Shown: positions 44,885-59,200, numbered from the stretch's first letter. The stretch: 64,000 nucleotides of DNA from Phoronis australis (GCA_002633005.1 NMRA01000068.1:292710-356709), one strand, 5' to 3'. Numbers and translations: made by a program. The notes: a model not told the origin generated them from the letters alone.

Positions 44885-45105
44885 AATAAATCAAATAGAT
44901 GCTGGAATCCCGTACAGTTACTGACGGATAAGATTATAAATAGTAAAAATAAAAATAAAACGACGAGCGTCGGTACTAAAATACATTAAAATATTCCTCA
45001 CGTTTCGAGGCATGCGCTCTTTGTCAAGGCTATGATACAGACTGGCGAATAGATAGATACTATTGCACAGGTGACCGCATGATTCTATACAATAGGCAGA
45101 CTAAG
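44885..45105 (-). mobile_element. Retroelement 3'-tail-like repeat, copy 1
   Basis: Minus strand reads TTGACAAAGAGCGCATGCCT then CGAAACGTGAGGAATATTTT and GACGCTCGTCG. It is closely similar to 61125-61340. A 'CGAAACGT' motif after 'GACAAAGAGCGCAT' is reminiscent of Penelope-like element tails, but I cannot confirm the class. Confidence 0.45.
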
Positions 45106-47008
45106 AACGTGAAGACCACTATTTGTGAATTACAAAAAGGACTAATTCCAACGGTTTTATACAGTAATGTTACTTTTTCCCATAGTATAACAAGAATAGT
45201 ATTTCTTTTGAAGATCGTTATTATATAGGAGATCTTTGTAAGAAATTCGCACGTCGGAAAAGCTGTCGGGGTACGATTTTTGATGAAAGTGTAAATGTCT
45301 AACGGGGGTTCTCTAAGTACTCGCGATCATTAACAGATATCTAAGCGGTTTTTGATGTTCAAATTTAGCTTGTGAACCACAAAAGGTACAACCGAAATGA
45401 GCAAAGATACATGACGTGAACACGAATAAATTCTGCAAACTTACTGGGGGATCCCCTACGGGATTCCCAGTTGCCCATAGCGCGTCTTTGAGCATGTCTT
45501 GTGGAATTGCTTATTCTGTTTTGATAAACAACGAATTTGTTGGTTTCTGATTTACATGTTCCTGCATCTACGAAAATCGACTGATTGACAGAAGATATTT
45601 TGAGAATTCTTGTATTAAGAAATGACGATGTGAAGTTAGCTGCAGGCTCCCATTGGGAAAATTTGATCTATCATCGGATTCCCAAATAACAAAGAACACT
45701 AAACGAACATTGCTTACCAGGTATCTGAACTAAGTCTCAAGCATATTGATGAATGTCAACGAAGTGTCACCCTTACAAATGACAACAAATGAATTGTTTA
45801 TTCACTTAAGAAGAATATCAGTGGTTTAAATTCACAAACCCCAGATGGAAAAGGAATTTTAAGCCCAACGTTAAACGCAATGCTCATTAACTTGGAAAGA
45901 TTAATTGTCCTTGTACTTACTTCCTTGATGTTTTTAGTTTCCAGTAGCATCCCCCTTCCTCAAAACTGAATCGTTTGTTGGCCATTGCCCTGAAGACTGA
46001 CGCAAAGACGTTCAAAATATGGTGTAACCATGAAGTAGATAAGGTGCAGAATCTCAGTGATCCACAGGAACTGAATTTGAATTCCCCGCGCCAGAGGAAG
46101 TGTGTACATTTTTGGAACACCCTCTGTATCATTTTCCCCAGCCACCAGAAACTGGAATACCCCTGTTTGAACAAGGGACATTTAAACAACTTCAAAGCCA
46201 CTGTACCAAGGACCTCCAGATGTCGCCCTTTCAAAAATATCTTAAAGAATGACCCTTATAAAATGAACTTTTCCCAAACTGTGGGATCACAAATAAATAA
46301 GCTGAATCTTACCCCTAAAACCAGAACAGATGGAAAGGTACGACTGTTTGTCTCGATTTGTCTCAAGTGATAGCTGAGCTGACCAGTGACTAAGCCTAGT
46401 TCATGGAATTCGTATTTTCACATTAGCAGATCTGGGTTATGGTTAATTGAGGCTTCTCCAAAGTAGCTATTGGCCAGTGCACTGGCCCTAAACCCATTCT
46501 TACTCTCCATGAAGCTTTGTTGGTTCATGATTACTCAAATCCTCAGGATTTGGGGGTGGCCGAGGAGGATAGGAAGGAGGGGTGGTAGTTTGGCGAAGTT
46601 GAATTGGTTTGTGCCCCCCACCAAGTAATTTTTACCTTCCTACAGACCTGATACACTCTTCAAACACTTGACACAAGCATGTAAAGCAAACATCCTTTGT
46701 GCCAACAAGCATAGCTATAACAAGCAAAATTTCAAATCTAATTTCTTGTACAATTCTCTCAGTTACAGTAACATTTATACTGCTTACCTTCACAGTTTTG
46801 ACACAATTTCCACAAAAAAATCTTCCAATTTAATTTTCAAACAACTTCAACAATACCAGAAAAGCTAGACAGAAGTCTAGTAAAAGCCTTCAAATACAGA
46901 AGTTTGAAATTTTAAGAACTAATTGTTCAGAATATTTTTGTAATGGCTTGAGTACAAGGCCCAAGCCTCTTCCCACTCAACACCAATATTGGAAAAAGAA
47001 ACTACCGG

Positions 47009-47224
47009 TTATAATGCAGCTTCATCCTGCTCAAGTTCATTTGTCACAATAATTTCCTCTCTGAAGTTCTCTGAAAAGTCTTGTTGATATGAAGACTCTG
47101 CCTCCTCAATGGTGTCAGGAATATGTTGGTTTAAGGTTTCCGGTAGAAGCAACGAGAGAAAGCCACTGACCAAGGAAAATCCTCCAAAAATTATGATCGG
47201 CATTTCTTTGAATGTGCGGTGACG
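47009..47224 (-). CDS. SLC22 exon 9 (terminal)
   Basis: After TTATTTTGCAG it encodes RHRTFKEMPIIIFGGFSLVS then GFLSLLLPETL (TM12 and the LPET motif) and an acidic tail ending ELEQDEAAL with a TAA stop. Phase 0 start, 71 residues. Confidence 0.9.
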   Translation of the reverse strand, partial: RHRTFKEMPIIIFGGFSLVSGFLSLLLPETLNQHIPDTIEEAESSYQQDFSENFREEIIVTNELEQDEAAL

Positions 47225-50200
47225 CTGCAAAATAAGCTCTGTTAGTGATTACTTGGTTGAGGTATCGCAAAGAAACTTTTCTCTATCAATGTTAGTTTAA
47301 TGGGGTACTTTCGTGAGCCTTTCCCATATAGTTAATTTCACAACAATCGAAACCTCGACGTTAAATATCAGTTGATCGTGAGTATTCACATCAACTTCGG
47401 AGTAATAGTTCAGCAAAGTTATCGCAAGGCAGCGCTAATATGTCATTGGCCTGTACAATAAGCTATATATAAAGAAATCAATTTATCTCATTGGGCCTGT
47501 AAACGTAAGCCTTGCAGTTTTTGTCCTTGACATCAAAAATTGGAGTCTTGTGGCTAGTTGCTCATCTGTGTAGAGGTGGTATGACGTTTGGCGGGAACTC
47601 GTTTTGCGTACACAAAAGGTTCAATGATAAGTGATTTTTTATTATTTTTTAAGAAAAGAATCTAGCAAGCACATGGCCAAATTGAAACAGAATGTTTATA
47701 CTGCCAAAATAAGAAATATTGGAAGAAAACATTAACCAAATATTAAGCAGTAACTGCCCCCTGTTGGTGAACACAATGACACCTACCGATAACTAAGATG
47801 GCATCGAACTAAGTGTTCTCATTATACTAAAGCGTGGTTCAATTCACATATTAACATCAAAGTTAACTAACTGTTAATGTCGAGAAAAGACTGAAGTTAA
47901 GTGTTGCCACTGACCAAAACTTTGGTAACACCGGCAAACAACCAACATGTCTTAATTAAAATTGAAATTTAAAAAAGTAAATAATAAAAGTCTTTGAATT
48001 TTTAAAATCGATCCATTGTAAGAGAAATTAGCGAATAAGATTTCTTCAGCATCGCGACTAAGCAACGAGCATTAATAGGTGAATGGATTGGGATGGTTAA
48101 GTCAGTCTGGCTAAAGCTGGCTTAAGCGTTGGGGTAACAAAACCTCAAATGTTAACATTGGAGTTGCCTCATGATGGATAAAGGAACGGTTGATTATATT
48201 TTGGGAAAGATGTCATGTTTTGGGGTCATACAATGGTCATTGACAAACATCATTTGATCATATCAATGCGATCATAAGCTGTGTGCTGGCATACTCAGGA
48301 TGCGTGCATTGTGACGTGTATTGAAAATTAGCACCGTTACTCCATGGACCACATGGATTATTGCTTCTGCGACAAAAAAGTAAAAGTATTCTAGTTTGAA
48401 GTTATCAATTTTGCCTTATAACCATTATGTGGCTTTAATGCAAACAAGCAACAACTGACCGCTTGTAGAATTAAAGGCGCCATGACTCCTCCAAATCGCG
48501 TCCAGAAAGCACAACTCCCAACTCCAAGGTTCCTATAACAGAATATATAACAACTGATTCTCCCATGTTAAAAAGTCCTAAAGGAAGCAAAGCAGCTGAT
48601 GGCATTGTACAACAAAAACAAATGCAGGTGATTGCGCCAGAAACTGTAACTGGCCTTGAACTGTTGGAAAACAATAATTGACACCTTAGCTGGGCACGCT
48701 TACTGGATCATGTCTACAACTTTCACAAGTTAGGTTTACTCAATCAAAGGCATTTTTTTGCGTAATAGTAATGTTTTTATTTGATATGTCTCTCCCAAAG
48801 GGTTCAAAGGTTACTGGGAATTTGTGACTGCAAACCTCGGGAAACATATTCGGAAAATGGTATATTTTTTCTTTTCCAGTAAACCAAAATATACACATAT
48901 GCCTATTTTCGGAAACGGGGTCTATGAACAGAAAATATGCCAGCAACATCAACATGGAAAGATGACATATATGTGTTGTCACTAAAGTGCCATTAGTACT
49001 GAGCCAATTGAGCCAAAAAAGTGCTGCCAACACAATGCTGACTCATTTTCGGAAACCTTATTAACCACAGAAATATAAATGAAGGCCCTGAAAGTGGTCT
49101 CATGGTCTTATATCTGAAAATGTTAGGTAGATGCTTTGAAACATGGCATGACTTATCTGATGCTTATCACATGATAGGCACCAGACTTGTCTCACCAAGA
49201 AGAAGTCTTAAGTGAAACACTAAGTAGAGAAAGTGGCTGACCTAATCACGGTTGGAAACAATTCTGAGGTATACAAGAACATGATGCAGAAGCAGGAGGC
49301 AACAGCAAACCGACCAATCAGGGCGAGCACAGTAGACAACATCTGGATGTCAGCTCCATCAGCTGCAATCACAAAAGTCAGAAGTCAATCACAGACACTG
49401 CATTTTCAACCATTTCATTCAATGCTGGGTACAAGAAAGTCCAGGAAAAAGCTTGCAGTGCATAGAACGTGGGGTTGAAACGTAGAACAAGTGACTACAG
49501 TGAAAATGGTCAGAAAACAGAGCTTTAGTTGGCCTTTTTAAGTTGTCAAGAGTAGACAAATTTGATAAGATGGCCTCATGAAAAGCCTAGTTCTTTTGAA
49601 TCCATGAAATGAAACAAATTAAACAAAATTACTGGCATTAATTATCAAAAAGAAAATTCAAACAGCCATTAATGATTTTTGATACTAGTATTTACCTGTT
49701 TCTTTAGGTATGCAACCAGCTATAATACAGAAAGTACCACCCCACAACAAGTAAAAGGTTAATGGTTTAGAACGTCCAATCCTACAAGCAAACAAATCAG
49801 TAGTTGACTGCTGGTGAAACATGTTGTTCATAATTCTTAAAATCAAGTTTCGTCAAAATCTGTCAAGCTGTTTCAACAAAAATTGGCAGGCAAGAAAAAT
49901 ATTGTCAAAAACTTCAATGACCCTCAAGGGTGCTAGGATTGTTGAATCCATCTAAAAATCAAACAGTGCCAGCGCCTTCTCACTGCACGCATCTGTGTCA
50001 AGTTTCATTGAAATTTGGCAAGTTATTTTGCAAGAAATTGATGGACAAGGAATTTTTAAATTGAAAACTGAAATAGCCAACACAAGGAGGTGCCATGGTA
50101 GGCCTAGTTGTCACAGTATATCTTTTGACTCGCTTGACTATCTCACTATCATGTATAGTCCATGGCAAGCAATGCTCTCTATATAGTAATTTGTATAACA

Positions 50201-53200
50201 ATGGTTTTTGAATGAACCGGTGCTTTGAGCTTGAGGCGAGATTTTGAACGTCATTCGTGCCACTTCATTAGAGACATCAGCAACTATTATTAAAATCTCT
50301 TGGTCTATTTACACCCACCTCTCAATAATAGTTGTAACATGCCACCACTTCAGAGCAGTTTTAAAAAGTCAGACATCAGCAAGTTTCTACGGTTCTGCTC
50401 TGACTGTGCTTCATGTTACTGTGGCGAGTGCCAAAAGTGCATGACGATTGTAACGTGATACATTAAACTGTAATAAATCAGTAAAGTGTCTGCTGTGAAA
50501 GCAAGACAATTCTCTTACAAGCCATGGCAACCACTTCAGTAGCCAAATCCAAACAAAATTTGACTTGGAATGGAGCATTCTCACCACATATCTCTGCATC
50601 AAGCGCCCTTAAAATTCATCAATACAAGTAGTTTCGCCAATAATTCAACAAGGAAATTCTTACTGAAACTTTTAAGTGAACTCGCCCACAGCTGGATAAG
50701 AATTAAAAATTCTTATCCAGCTGTAGGCGAGTTCACTCACCAAGCCAATTATCCTGCTGCTGTCAGCGAGTTCACCCGCCCATGACAAACTGCAGGTGTG
50801 TAATTTCAACGAGTGTACTTGCCCCTTTAGTACAAATCCTCGCTTTATAATACCTTAATTGAAAATATTGTACATAGTCTCTCACTGTTCACTTCATTTT
50901 CACAAAAAACCCCACTTTGAAACTTCTCAGGCTTATGTATATTACGGATACAATAGTTATGATCTCCATTAAATACCGAACAGCTTTCATGGTGAGCCAT
51001 TTGATGTGGTGGACAGGACCTGATTAGGTGTAACAACTATTTTTGGACAAAAAAATAATCTTACTCAGATTCAAAATAATTCTGGCATTTTGAAGAACTG
51101 CTTTTGACCAGGGTCAACAAGTTGACTTGGTGAGTCACTTTATGCAACGAGCATGGCCTCAATCAGTAATGAGCCAGAAATTCTTCCCAAACCCAGTAAT
51201 CACATGAGAGACCAGTTGGAACAAAATTGAGACCAGTTTTTCACAGTAAGCACTTCAAATAAAAAGCCTTTTAGGTAATAGGCTACCTTCATTACCAAGG
51301 ATCGAATTAATTAAATAACTTTCTTAGTATTAATATTAGACCCATAAGCTATATTTTTGAAATCTTTGATGAAAATATGAGCACAGCCCTAGAAATTGCT
51401 TTCGCATTATATACAGATTTTCACTCACTTCCTTGCATACATTCCATTGTAAGACCGAGCTTAGAGGAGTAGAAGACACATTTGTGCAATGCTCGATTGT
51501 CAGCCAGAAAAGCCAACGTGCTCAAACCACTGAGCCACACTGAAATCCTGGATAATCACATATTAATCTTAGTACATTGCAATGTACAGCTGGTATTTTA
51601 TTACAAACATTGGAATTTTCAGAGAAATTAAATTAAATGCATTTTCACACAAAACCTATACACTTTGTTTCTTATTTTCTTTTAAGACCTTTTATCACGA
51701 GAGCATGGCCATCAAAAAATTTCAAGATTTATATTTTTTAAAATAATTTTTTAACATTTTTAACAGTTTTGTAGATAATAGGATAAAGAAACAGAATTTG
51801 AAAGTCAAGATTTTTTAGTCACAGGATTACCAATATATCTGTGTCATGATCAGATTCTGTGATCATCAATGATTTTAAAAACATAATAAATTCGTGGGTC
51901 TCCTTTTTTAAAACAAATAAAAATTCTATCCGTGGCAATGAAAGTGGCATGCTCCTTTAAAGCCACAAAATCACAAACAATAAAACATTTCCACTGGATA
52001 CAAACAACATTTTCGTAAAGGAACGTAACCATAAATTTACGTCAAAATGCATAATAAATGGTATGCTTAATAAGACCATTATCCTTCTTATCCATAATAC
52101 CTTAGAAGAATCACCAGAACAATGAGGTAGGCGACCAACTCCAACACTCCACCAAGGAAGAAGTTGAGGTATTTATTGCCAGATAGATCAGTGAGACTGA
52201 ATGTTAGACCATAGTAGCCAAGGGACATGGACAGCCTAAAAATGAATCAACTACTTCGGTCATATCGTTTCAACACACACTGATTTGAACACAAAACAGT
52301 AAATAGTGAAAGCAACACCATAGTGATAGATTAGGTGACAAGGAGTAAAATGAAAATAATTGTCAACTCTTTTCTAATAATGGTAAACCATGAATTTCTG
52401 AAAACAAGTCCATTTTCCTTATTGCAGGATTAGTTCTGAGAGCCAGAATTGCACTTTCAATGATTTGTATGATTATGAGATAAATGCAGTAAAGCTTTGG
52501 TATAGGCAGATCATGTTTACTTTCACATGAACATTTCGGCATAACTCTACCTCAATCTCAGTCGGTTTCATCTTACAGACCACCAAACTTAATGCAAGAT
52601 TCGACTTAAAAATGGACTATTAACTTTCAAATTTTACTACTGCAAAACACATGCAGTGACGTATTTTGTCGTGCAAATTATGTTTCTATCTTCCCATGTC
52701 AAATCTTCCGACGCAAAACTGGTGCTTTCATGTGAGCAGGGACTGACAAGAATGAGGTTACAGCCCAACAAACTCTGTGTTAACAACCTCCAATTCCTAG
52801 CTGTTTCCAATTTGGCCATCAAAATCACCAACTCTGTAGCCACAGATTGTCTCATCAGGAACCCCCCCACTGCCTTTTGCTTCCACACTAGTCACAGAAA
52901 TAGTTGACTATCCAGCTGCAAAGTGCATCATTCAACCCCTTTCCCAATTACTTCCAGTTTGGTCATAGAAGTCTCTCGCCACTAATGTAAAACGCTGCAC
53001 ATTTGGATCACACATTAGTCATGCCAAAATGCAAAAGATCCATTTACCCCCAACTATCAGCTTTTCCCTAGCTGGCAATATGTTGTGCCAAACATTTGGG
53101 GTATGCCATAATTCCTTAATTTTAGCATAAAAACCTGCAACAAAAACAACAAGAGCAACGCGGAGCGTTGAAATGCGCCCACAATTGCACCGCATACGGT

Positions 53201-56200
53201 ATCCTTCTAGGGTTGTTTATTGGTACCATAAAGTGGCCAGTAGAGGGCATACTTTGCAAAATGGAAAGGCATGGTCATTGTCTCCTCAATAGGCTAGGGG
53301 CAAAATGTGAGTAATCTTCATAATACAAGCACATCCTATACACCAGTTGCTTAAAGCACCACAGAAACATAGAATTAAAAACAAATTTACCAACATACGA
53401 GATTAGCACAGCATTAGAATGCCAGAAACAAATTTCTACTTGGAACTTTTCCTTCACAGTCACGAAGTAACACAAAGTATACACCTGAAGACCTATGAAA
53501 ATACAGAGGTCAATGTAAAATACTAAAATTGCCACTAGAGGCAAATACTAAAATTGCCACTAGAGGCATACCGGTAATCAGAATCATCCTAAAGTCGTCA
53601 TCGTCCGTTGTCAACATCACATAAATACACTTGCTAAATTTAGTAAAGATCCTGCAAACGGTTTGGGAGATACAGCCATGGGCGCAAAAAAACAAAACTG
53701 CCACTAGGAGGCGCCACAGTAGTCCAAATCGTCTGAAAATCATTGTCAGCTGTCTTCCTTATAGTAAGCACATACACGCCAATTTTCACAATCATCCTTT
53801 GAGCGGTTTGGTTGATAGAGGGGTGGACGCAAAAATACAGACTCGAAAACAGTAAAAATGGCCACTAGGTGGCGCAAACTACGTCGAATCCATCTGAAAA
53901 CAGTAGGATAGCGTCATCTCACTAATAGGTGCCTACATACCAAATTTCATGAAAATCCGTTCAGGACTTTTGAAGATACAAAGGTAAGCGTAAAAAACTA
54001 AAATTGCCACTAGGGGGCACACCGGTAGTCGGATCCGTCCGAAAGTTCTCACATGCCGTCCCATTCATGAATGGAACATATGTGCCAAATTTCATGAACG
54101 TATGTCAAAGGGTTTTGGAGATAGAGCAGCGGACGCCGGACGCCAGACGCCGGACGGACGCCGCCCGGACGGACGGACGGACGGACAGAGATGACGGCAT
54201 AATGCGTCCACATATAAATATGTGGGCGCATAAAAATCACAGAATATTATCCTGGCTATTCTCACAAGGTATAACAACTTAGTGTTGACCTATGTCTAGA
54301 TCAACTGAAGTCCTCATATTGTCCAAGACCAATTTCTTGATAATTTTTTTGCAGATACTCCCAGGGCATATATCTTTGAAAAAACATGGACGTTTGAATT
54401 CTAAAATTATCCGGTCTAGTGGAAAACGGGCACCAAAGCCATATCTAAATTTTCAGCAACTAACTCCAACTTTTGGGGACAACCACAATGATGCGTATCA
54501 GCACGCCTGGTTTCAAACTGTGCACCGTATACACATCAACACACGAGCATATATTTTTTACTTTCAAATATTCGCCTGGGCATACATTAGGGTTTAACTT
54601 TCAGCCCCCAAACGGATATTTTCCGATTGTATACCTAGGCTTTTCTCCAGAGAGAGCGAGAAAATTAAACTGATTTTTTAAATCATATAAAACAATACAT
54701 TGTTATATGACTGGGTAGCCAGCAAAGGCAGGTGATAGCTGACCTCCGTGTAACAATAAATTAAGAAGACAATAACAACTAAGAAGAACTATGAAATTAA
54801 CATCAGAAAAAAGCAAATCTACATCGAAATAAAATGCAATGCAAGATTATTTAAAAAACGTCAATCAAATGTATTTTACAATGATTTGTAAACAGGGACT
54901 ATGGATGCAAAGGAAATTGCACGGTTGAAAAAGGATATGTCTAAGATGTAAGATAGGTGATCACGGTTACTTTAATAAGAAGATGCATAACAATATATAA
55001 CATTGCATTGAGAGCTGTAAGTGCTTAATATGTATAAGATGTAGAACTCTGTAAGACATGCGTGTTGATTTTGTATCTTACATATCTTGGAAGGACACAT
55101 TTATTTATCAAATCTGAGATTTTAAACATTAATGAATATCCATGACTTTTTCTGTTACTGGTGGGTAGTTTTAAGATGGGTTGTTGACTGGTTATTCTTG
55201 GAAGATCTCGTGGTGACTAATGGTATGGGAAAATTGCAATCTGAAAGCAAATGGGCAACTGCTTATGTTTAATTGTATAAAAGAATTTTAGCCAAGTTTG
55301 TCATCATATGTCGTCATTCAAGAAGAAGTGTTCTGTTCTGTTTAGTAACGTTCATACAAATCTGTCAAAGTTAGATAGAGAGGACAATGAAAATATGCCA
55401 CTAGGGGCATAGCAGTCATCAGATCTGTTCAAATGTCATTGTTGTCCATTGTCAACTTAATATAAATACACTTGCCAAATTTAATAAATGTCCTGTAGAG
55501 GGTTTGGGAGATACAGCCATAGACACAAAAAACTGCCAGTAAGAGGTGCCACAGAAGTCTGAGTCATCCAAAAACCATCATCAGCCGTCCTCTTCACACC
55601 AATTTTCAAAATCTTCCTTAGGGTGGTTGATAGAGGGGCGGATGCCACAAACAGACTAGAAAAAGATGGCGCAACAACGTTGAATCCATCCAAAAACAGG
55701 AATATGTCATTGTTTCTTCAATAAAAAGCAATTTACTAAAGTTAATAAAAATCTATCGAGGAACTTCAGAGAAACAGAGGAAAACAGAAAAACTGAAATT
55801 TCCCCTAGGGGACACAATGTTCGTTGGATCTGTCTAAACGTCATCGACATCTGTTGTCAATTTCATGTAAATACAGTTGCTGCACAGGGTTTAGGAGATA
55901 CAACCATGGGCGTACAAAAACTGCCACAATAGTTGAAATTGTCGGAATATAAATTTCAGCCATCCTCTTCACAGTAGGAACATAGTACACGCCAATTTTC
56001 ACAATCATCCTAAAGTGGTGTGGTTGACGGAAGGGTGGATGCCAAAAAACAGACTTGAAAACAGAGAAAACAGCCACTAGGAGGCGCAAAATACCTCAAA
56101 TCCATCTGGAAACTGAAGGATAGCATCATCTCACTCATAGACACCTAGATGTCAAATTTTATGAAAATCGGTAGAGGACCTCTGAAGATACAGGGGTAAA

Positions 56201-59200
56201 TGTAAAAAATAAACTTGCCACTAGGGGGCACACCTGTTGTCGCTCATGTCAGGACATCCATGAAAAGAACGTATCTGGAAAATTTTATGAACATGCATTG
56301 TGGTTCTAACACATATTTTTATTACATCTTAAGAAGAGCATGCACACATCCAGACTAAAAAATGGGGGGGGGCTTAAATTTTTGAGAATATGGACCTTTT
56401 ACTAAGATTCATGGGGTACTTTCAGAGCTATGAATTGTGCATTTGCTGACTTTTGGTAGTTCTTGCCTTCTTAGTGGACATTTGTTTTGTTTTTCTTACT
56501 TTTTTTCGGAGTTTTTGTTTCTCTGAGGTGAATTTTTTTGCCCACTTTGCCAAAACTAGTTTTTAACAGGAGCACAAACAATACTCTTGATCTTCAGATA
56601 AATAGTCAGTAATTTCTAAATCCGAGCCATGAGAACAGAGATTAAATATGAAACTAAACCGAACCGAAAAAGTGCAACAGTTGCAGCCCTGGGATCTACC
56701 CAATAACCATGATACCATGCCTCTAGCCTTGCCAACTCTGAACAATCTAAACACAAAATATATAAGCGAGTGAAAAATTGCTTTGACAATGACACAATTA
56801 TATTCTGATGGGATATAAGTTCACAGTTCTCATAACCAGGGTGTTCCATCGAAACAGGAACCCGGTGAAAACAGATACTACAGGATATCTGTTTTACACC
56901 GGGATTCCTGCTTCTATGAAACACCCCGTAACCAATAAAACAAATGTTAATTGCAGAGACCACTCAGCTAGATAGACAAAATGGACTTTAAAATTGATGT
57001 TAGTTACATATAACATACAGGCAAGTACTCACACCATACACATCTTGCCTTTCTGCTGATCCCAGCCACATATTTTCCAGGACCTTGATAGCATGATTTT
57101 ATCAACCAAATTCAAACCAGTAAACACATATTGTTGCTAGAAAGCTAACCACATAATTGAGCAGTCAGATGTAACTATGTAGCGACATGTTACTATGCAG
57201 TGATCAATACACTGCTTACCATAAAAAGAAGGCAACCAAGGATCTCCTTCGCAGTCGGGGAGTTCTGACTAGATCAACAACAGTATATGTCTGGCTAGAT
57301 TTCCCATCCTTTTTTTCAATCACCTTACTCGTCATCTCGTTGTCAAAAACATCTTCCGGAAACTGAACTTTGTTGAATCTGGCAGCCTGTATGAAAATTT
57401 TTTTTGCTTCATCAAGCCTCTGGTTTGCAAGCAGCCAGCGTGGTGACTCAGGCAGAATCCTGTTTAAGTGAAGTTAGGAAAGAAACATCAGAGACAAGGA
57501 CCATCAATTAGACATACCTTAATAGAACATTTTGAGACATAACAGCATGAAACAGTCCCAACAGGAACTCAACTAAGTTCCCCTAAATTTTGAGAGCATG
57601 TGTAGAGGTTGTTTACACACTGAAGTTACATATTTTTCTATGATTTTAGCTTCATTGTGATCTCCTTTCTTGCTTATTACATTTTCTAATAACTAAAAAC
57701 TGAGCCTATAATTCAATGAAAATAAATAGTCCTCAAATTGGAGGCGCTGCATGGAAAGGTTCCTACAAATAATTGTCAACAACATTAAGACAAGCAACAA
57801 ATTTATTTTCGCTCAGTGTGTATCAATGCTAAAACTTGACATGATGTTTCGCGAGATTTGTCCAAGAATGAATTTTTTCTATTGGAATTAATTTTGAGTG
57901 TCCGAAAATCGCGCGACTTTCCCGTAGCAATAGAAATAAAATACCAGAGAAAAGGACAATCATCATTTGCACAAAGTCCACAAGAAACATAGTCGAGTCC
58001 CTATAAGCATTATTTCATGCAACCAGCCACAGGTGTTTTGATGTAACTAAATGACACTTTTTCATTGTGAAACACTAAAACAAATAAGCTGGCATCAGTA
58101 CAAAGACATAAACCCCAAGCCCTAGGCCCATTTTGACACTTTTTGACAGTTTTATGAAAAGCATCCACACAATGTTGAGTTAAGCTAGTGACTCAATACG
58201 TGACTCATGAACAAACTTAAGCAGAAACATGTCTGCCTTCAAAAATTTCTTTACCAAATGGAAAGCAAAGCCCAGTATGTTAGTGTTAGAAAAAGAATAG
58301 CATAAAGCATACAATAAGCCATACCACATCTGAAACACCAACAAGACGTAAGGGACACAGATGACTAACTGTATGTAGCGCCAGTCTTTGAGCAGATAAC
58401 AAACAAGGGATAGCCACATGACCCCAAACGACCACACTATGGTCCCAGCTGTACCACACACAGTTCGGAACTTTGAGGGCATCAGCTCAATCAGCAAAAC
58501 ATAGGACGCAGACTGCAGGCCCTAAACAAAAACAATGCAAAAACAATGGTACCATCCTAACAAGAAGGCACTTCAATCATAGAATGGTCACCATTTGTCA
58601 GCATTTCATGGTTTATTTTTTGAATCTCGGGACTTCCAAACCTGTCACACTTAAGGTTACACGAGAGCCCATAAAAATGTCCAAACATGGTTCACTTTGG
58701 AACATCCTATCTCAGAAATGATTGATTAGATTTAAATAAAACTTTCTTACAAACTTTGAGCATTGTTCAAAAAACGCTGATAGAAATTGTTTTCAAAGTG
58801 TTCCATTTTGGCATGAAGGTCTCTCAAAAATTATTACTTTCAGAATCTTTTGAAAAAAAATCAAAAAGTTGGTCATGTCATTGATACCATTGTTTTGCTA
58901 AGAATGTGCTTTTCTTTTCTGTTAAATTTCAATAAAAGACACAAGACCCAATAGGCCTATACTGAATAAGCACAGCATCACACTCATTTACCCACAATGC
59001 AAAACATGTATCAAGCACTAGTCTTGCTTCTTCATAGCAAATTCATAACTCACTTTTTTGCATCCTTATTATTTTGTAATTCATCATTGCAAGGGAGAGC
59101 AAAACTGATTCTGATCATTAATCTTTCCCTTCAGGACTAGAATGGCACTTACCACAAAAATGCATATTTCTATGTTTGGGGACAAGGGATTAGAGATAAC

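Larger units (their letters stand above)
43427..47008. other. Repeat-rich region 3' of the SLC22 gene
   Basis: No gene was recognised. The 131-aa plus-strand frame at 45975-46370 and the opposing minus frames show no domain. The nearer part may be SLC22 3' UTR; a TTTATT (AATAAA on the minus strand) lies near 45797. Confidence 0.4.
49782..52100. other. SLC22 intron 5
   Basis: No exon. It contains the palindrome at 50676-50736 and a tRNA-like fragment at 51482-51542. Confidence 0.5.
52236..57219. other. SLC22 intron 4, repeat-filled
   Basis: The largest SLC22 intron. It contains R1 repeat copies at 53147-54232 and 55370-56290 and a hairpin at 56838-56928. No exon was recognised; overlapping frames at 52637-52907 lack domains. 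Confidence 0.5.

Noticed and set aside
45917-46370. Overlapping 131-, 105- and 73-aa ORFs
   Set aside because: Open on both strands with no recognisable domain; most likely chance frames 3' of the SLC22 gene.
56563-56963. Possible extra SLC22 exon
   Set aside because: Frames here do not fit the transporter alignment, and exons 4 and 5 already join in phase without them.
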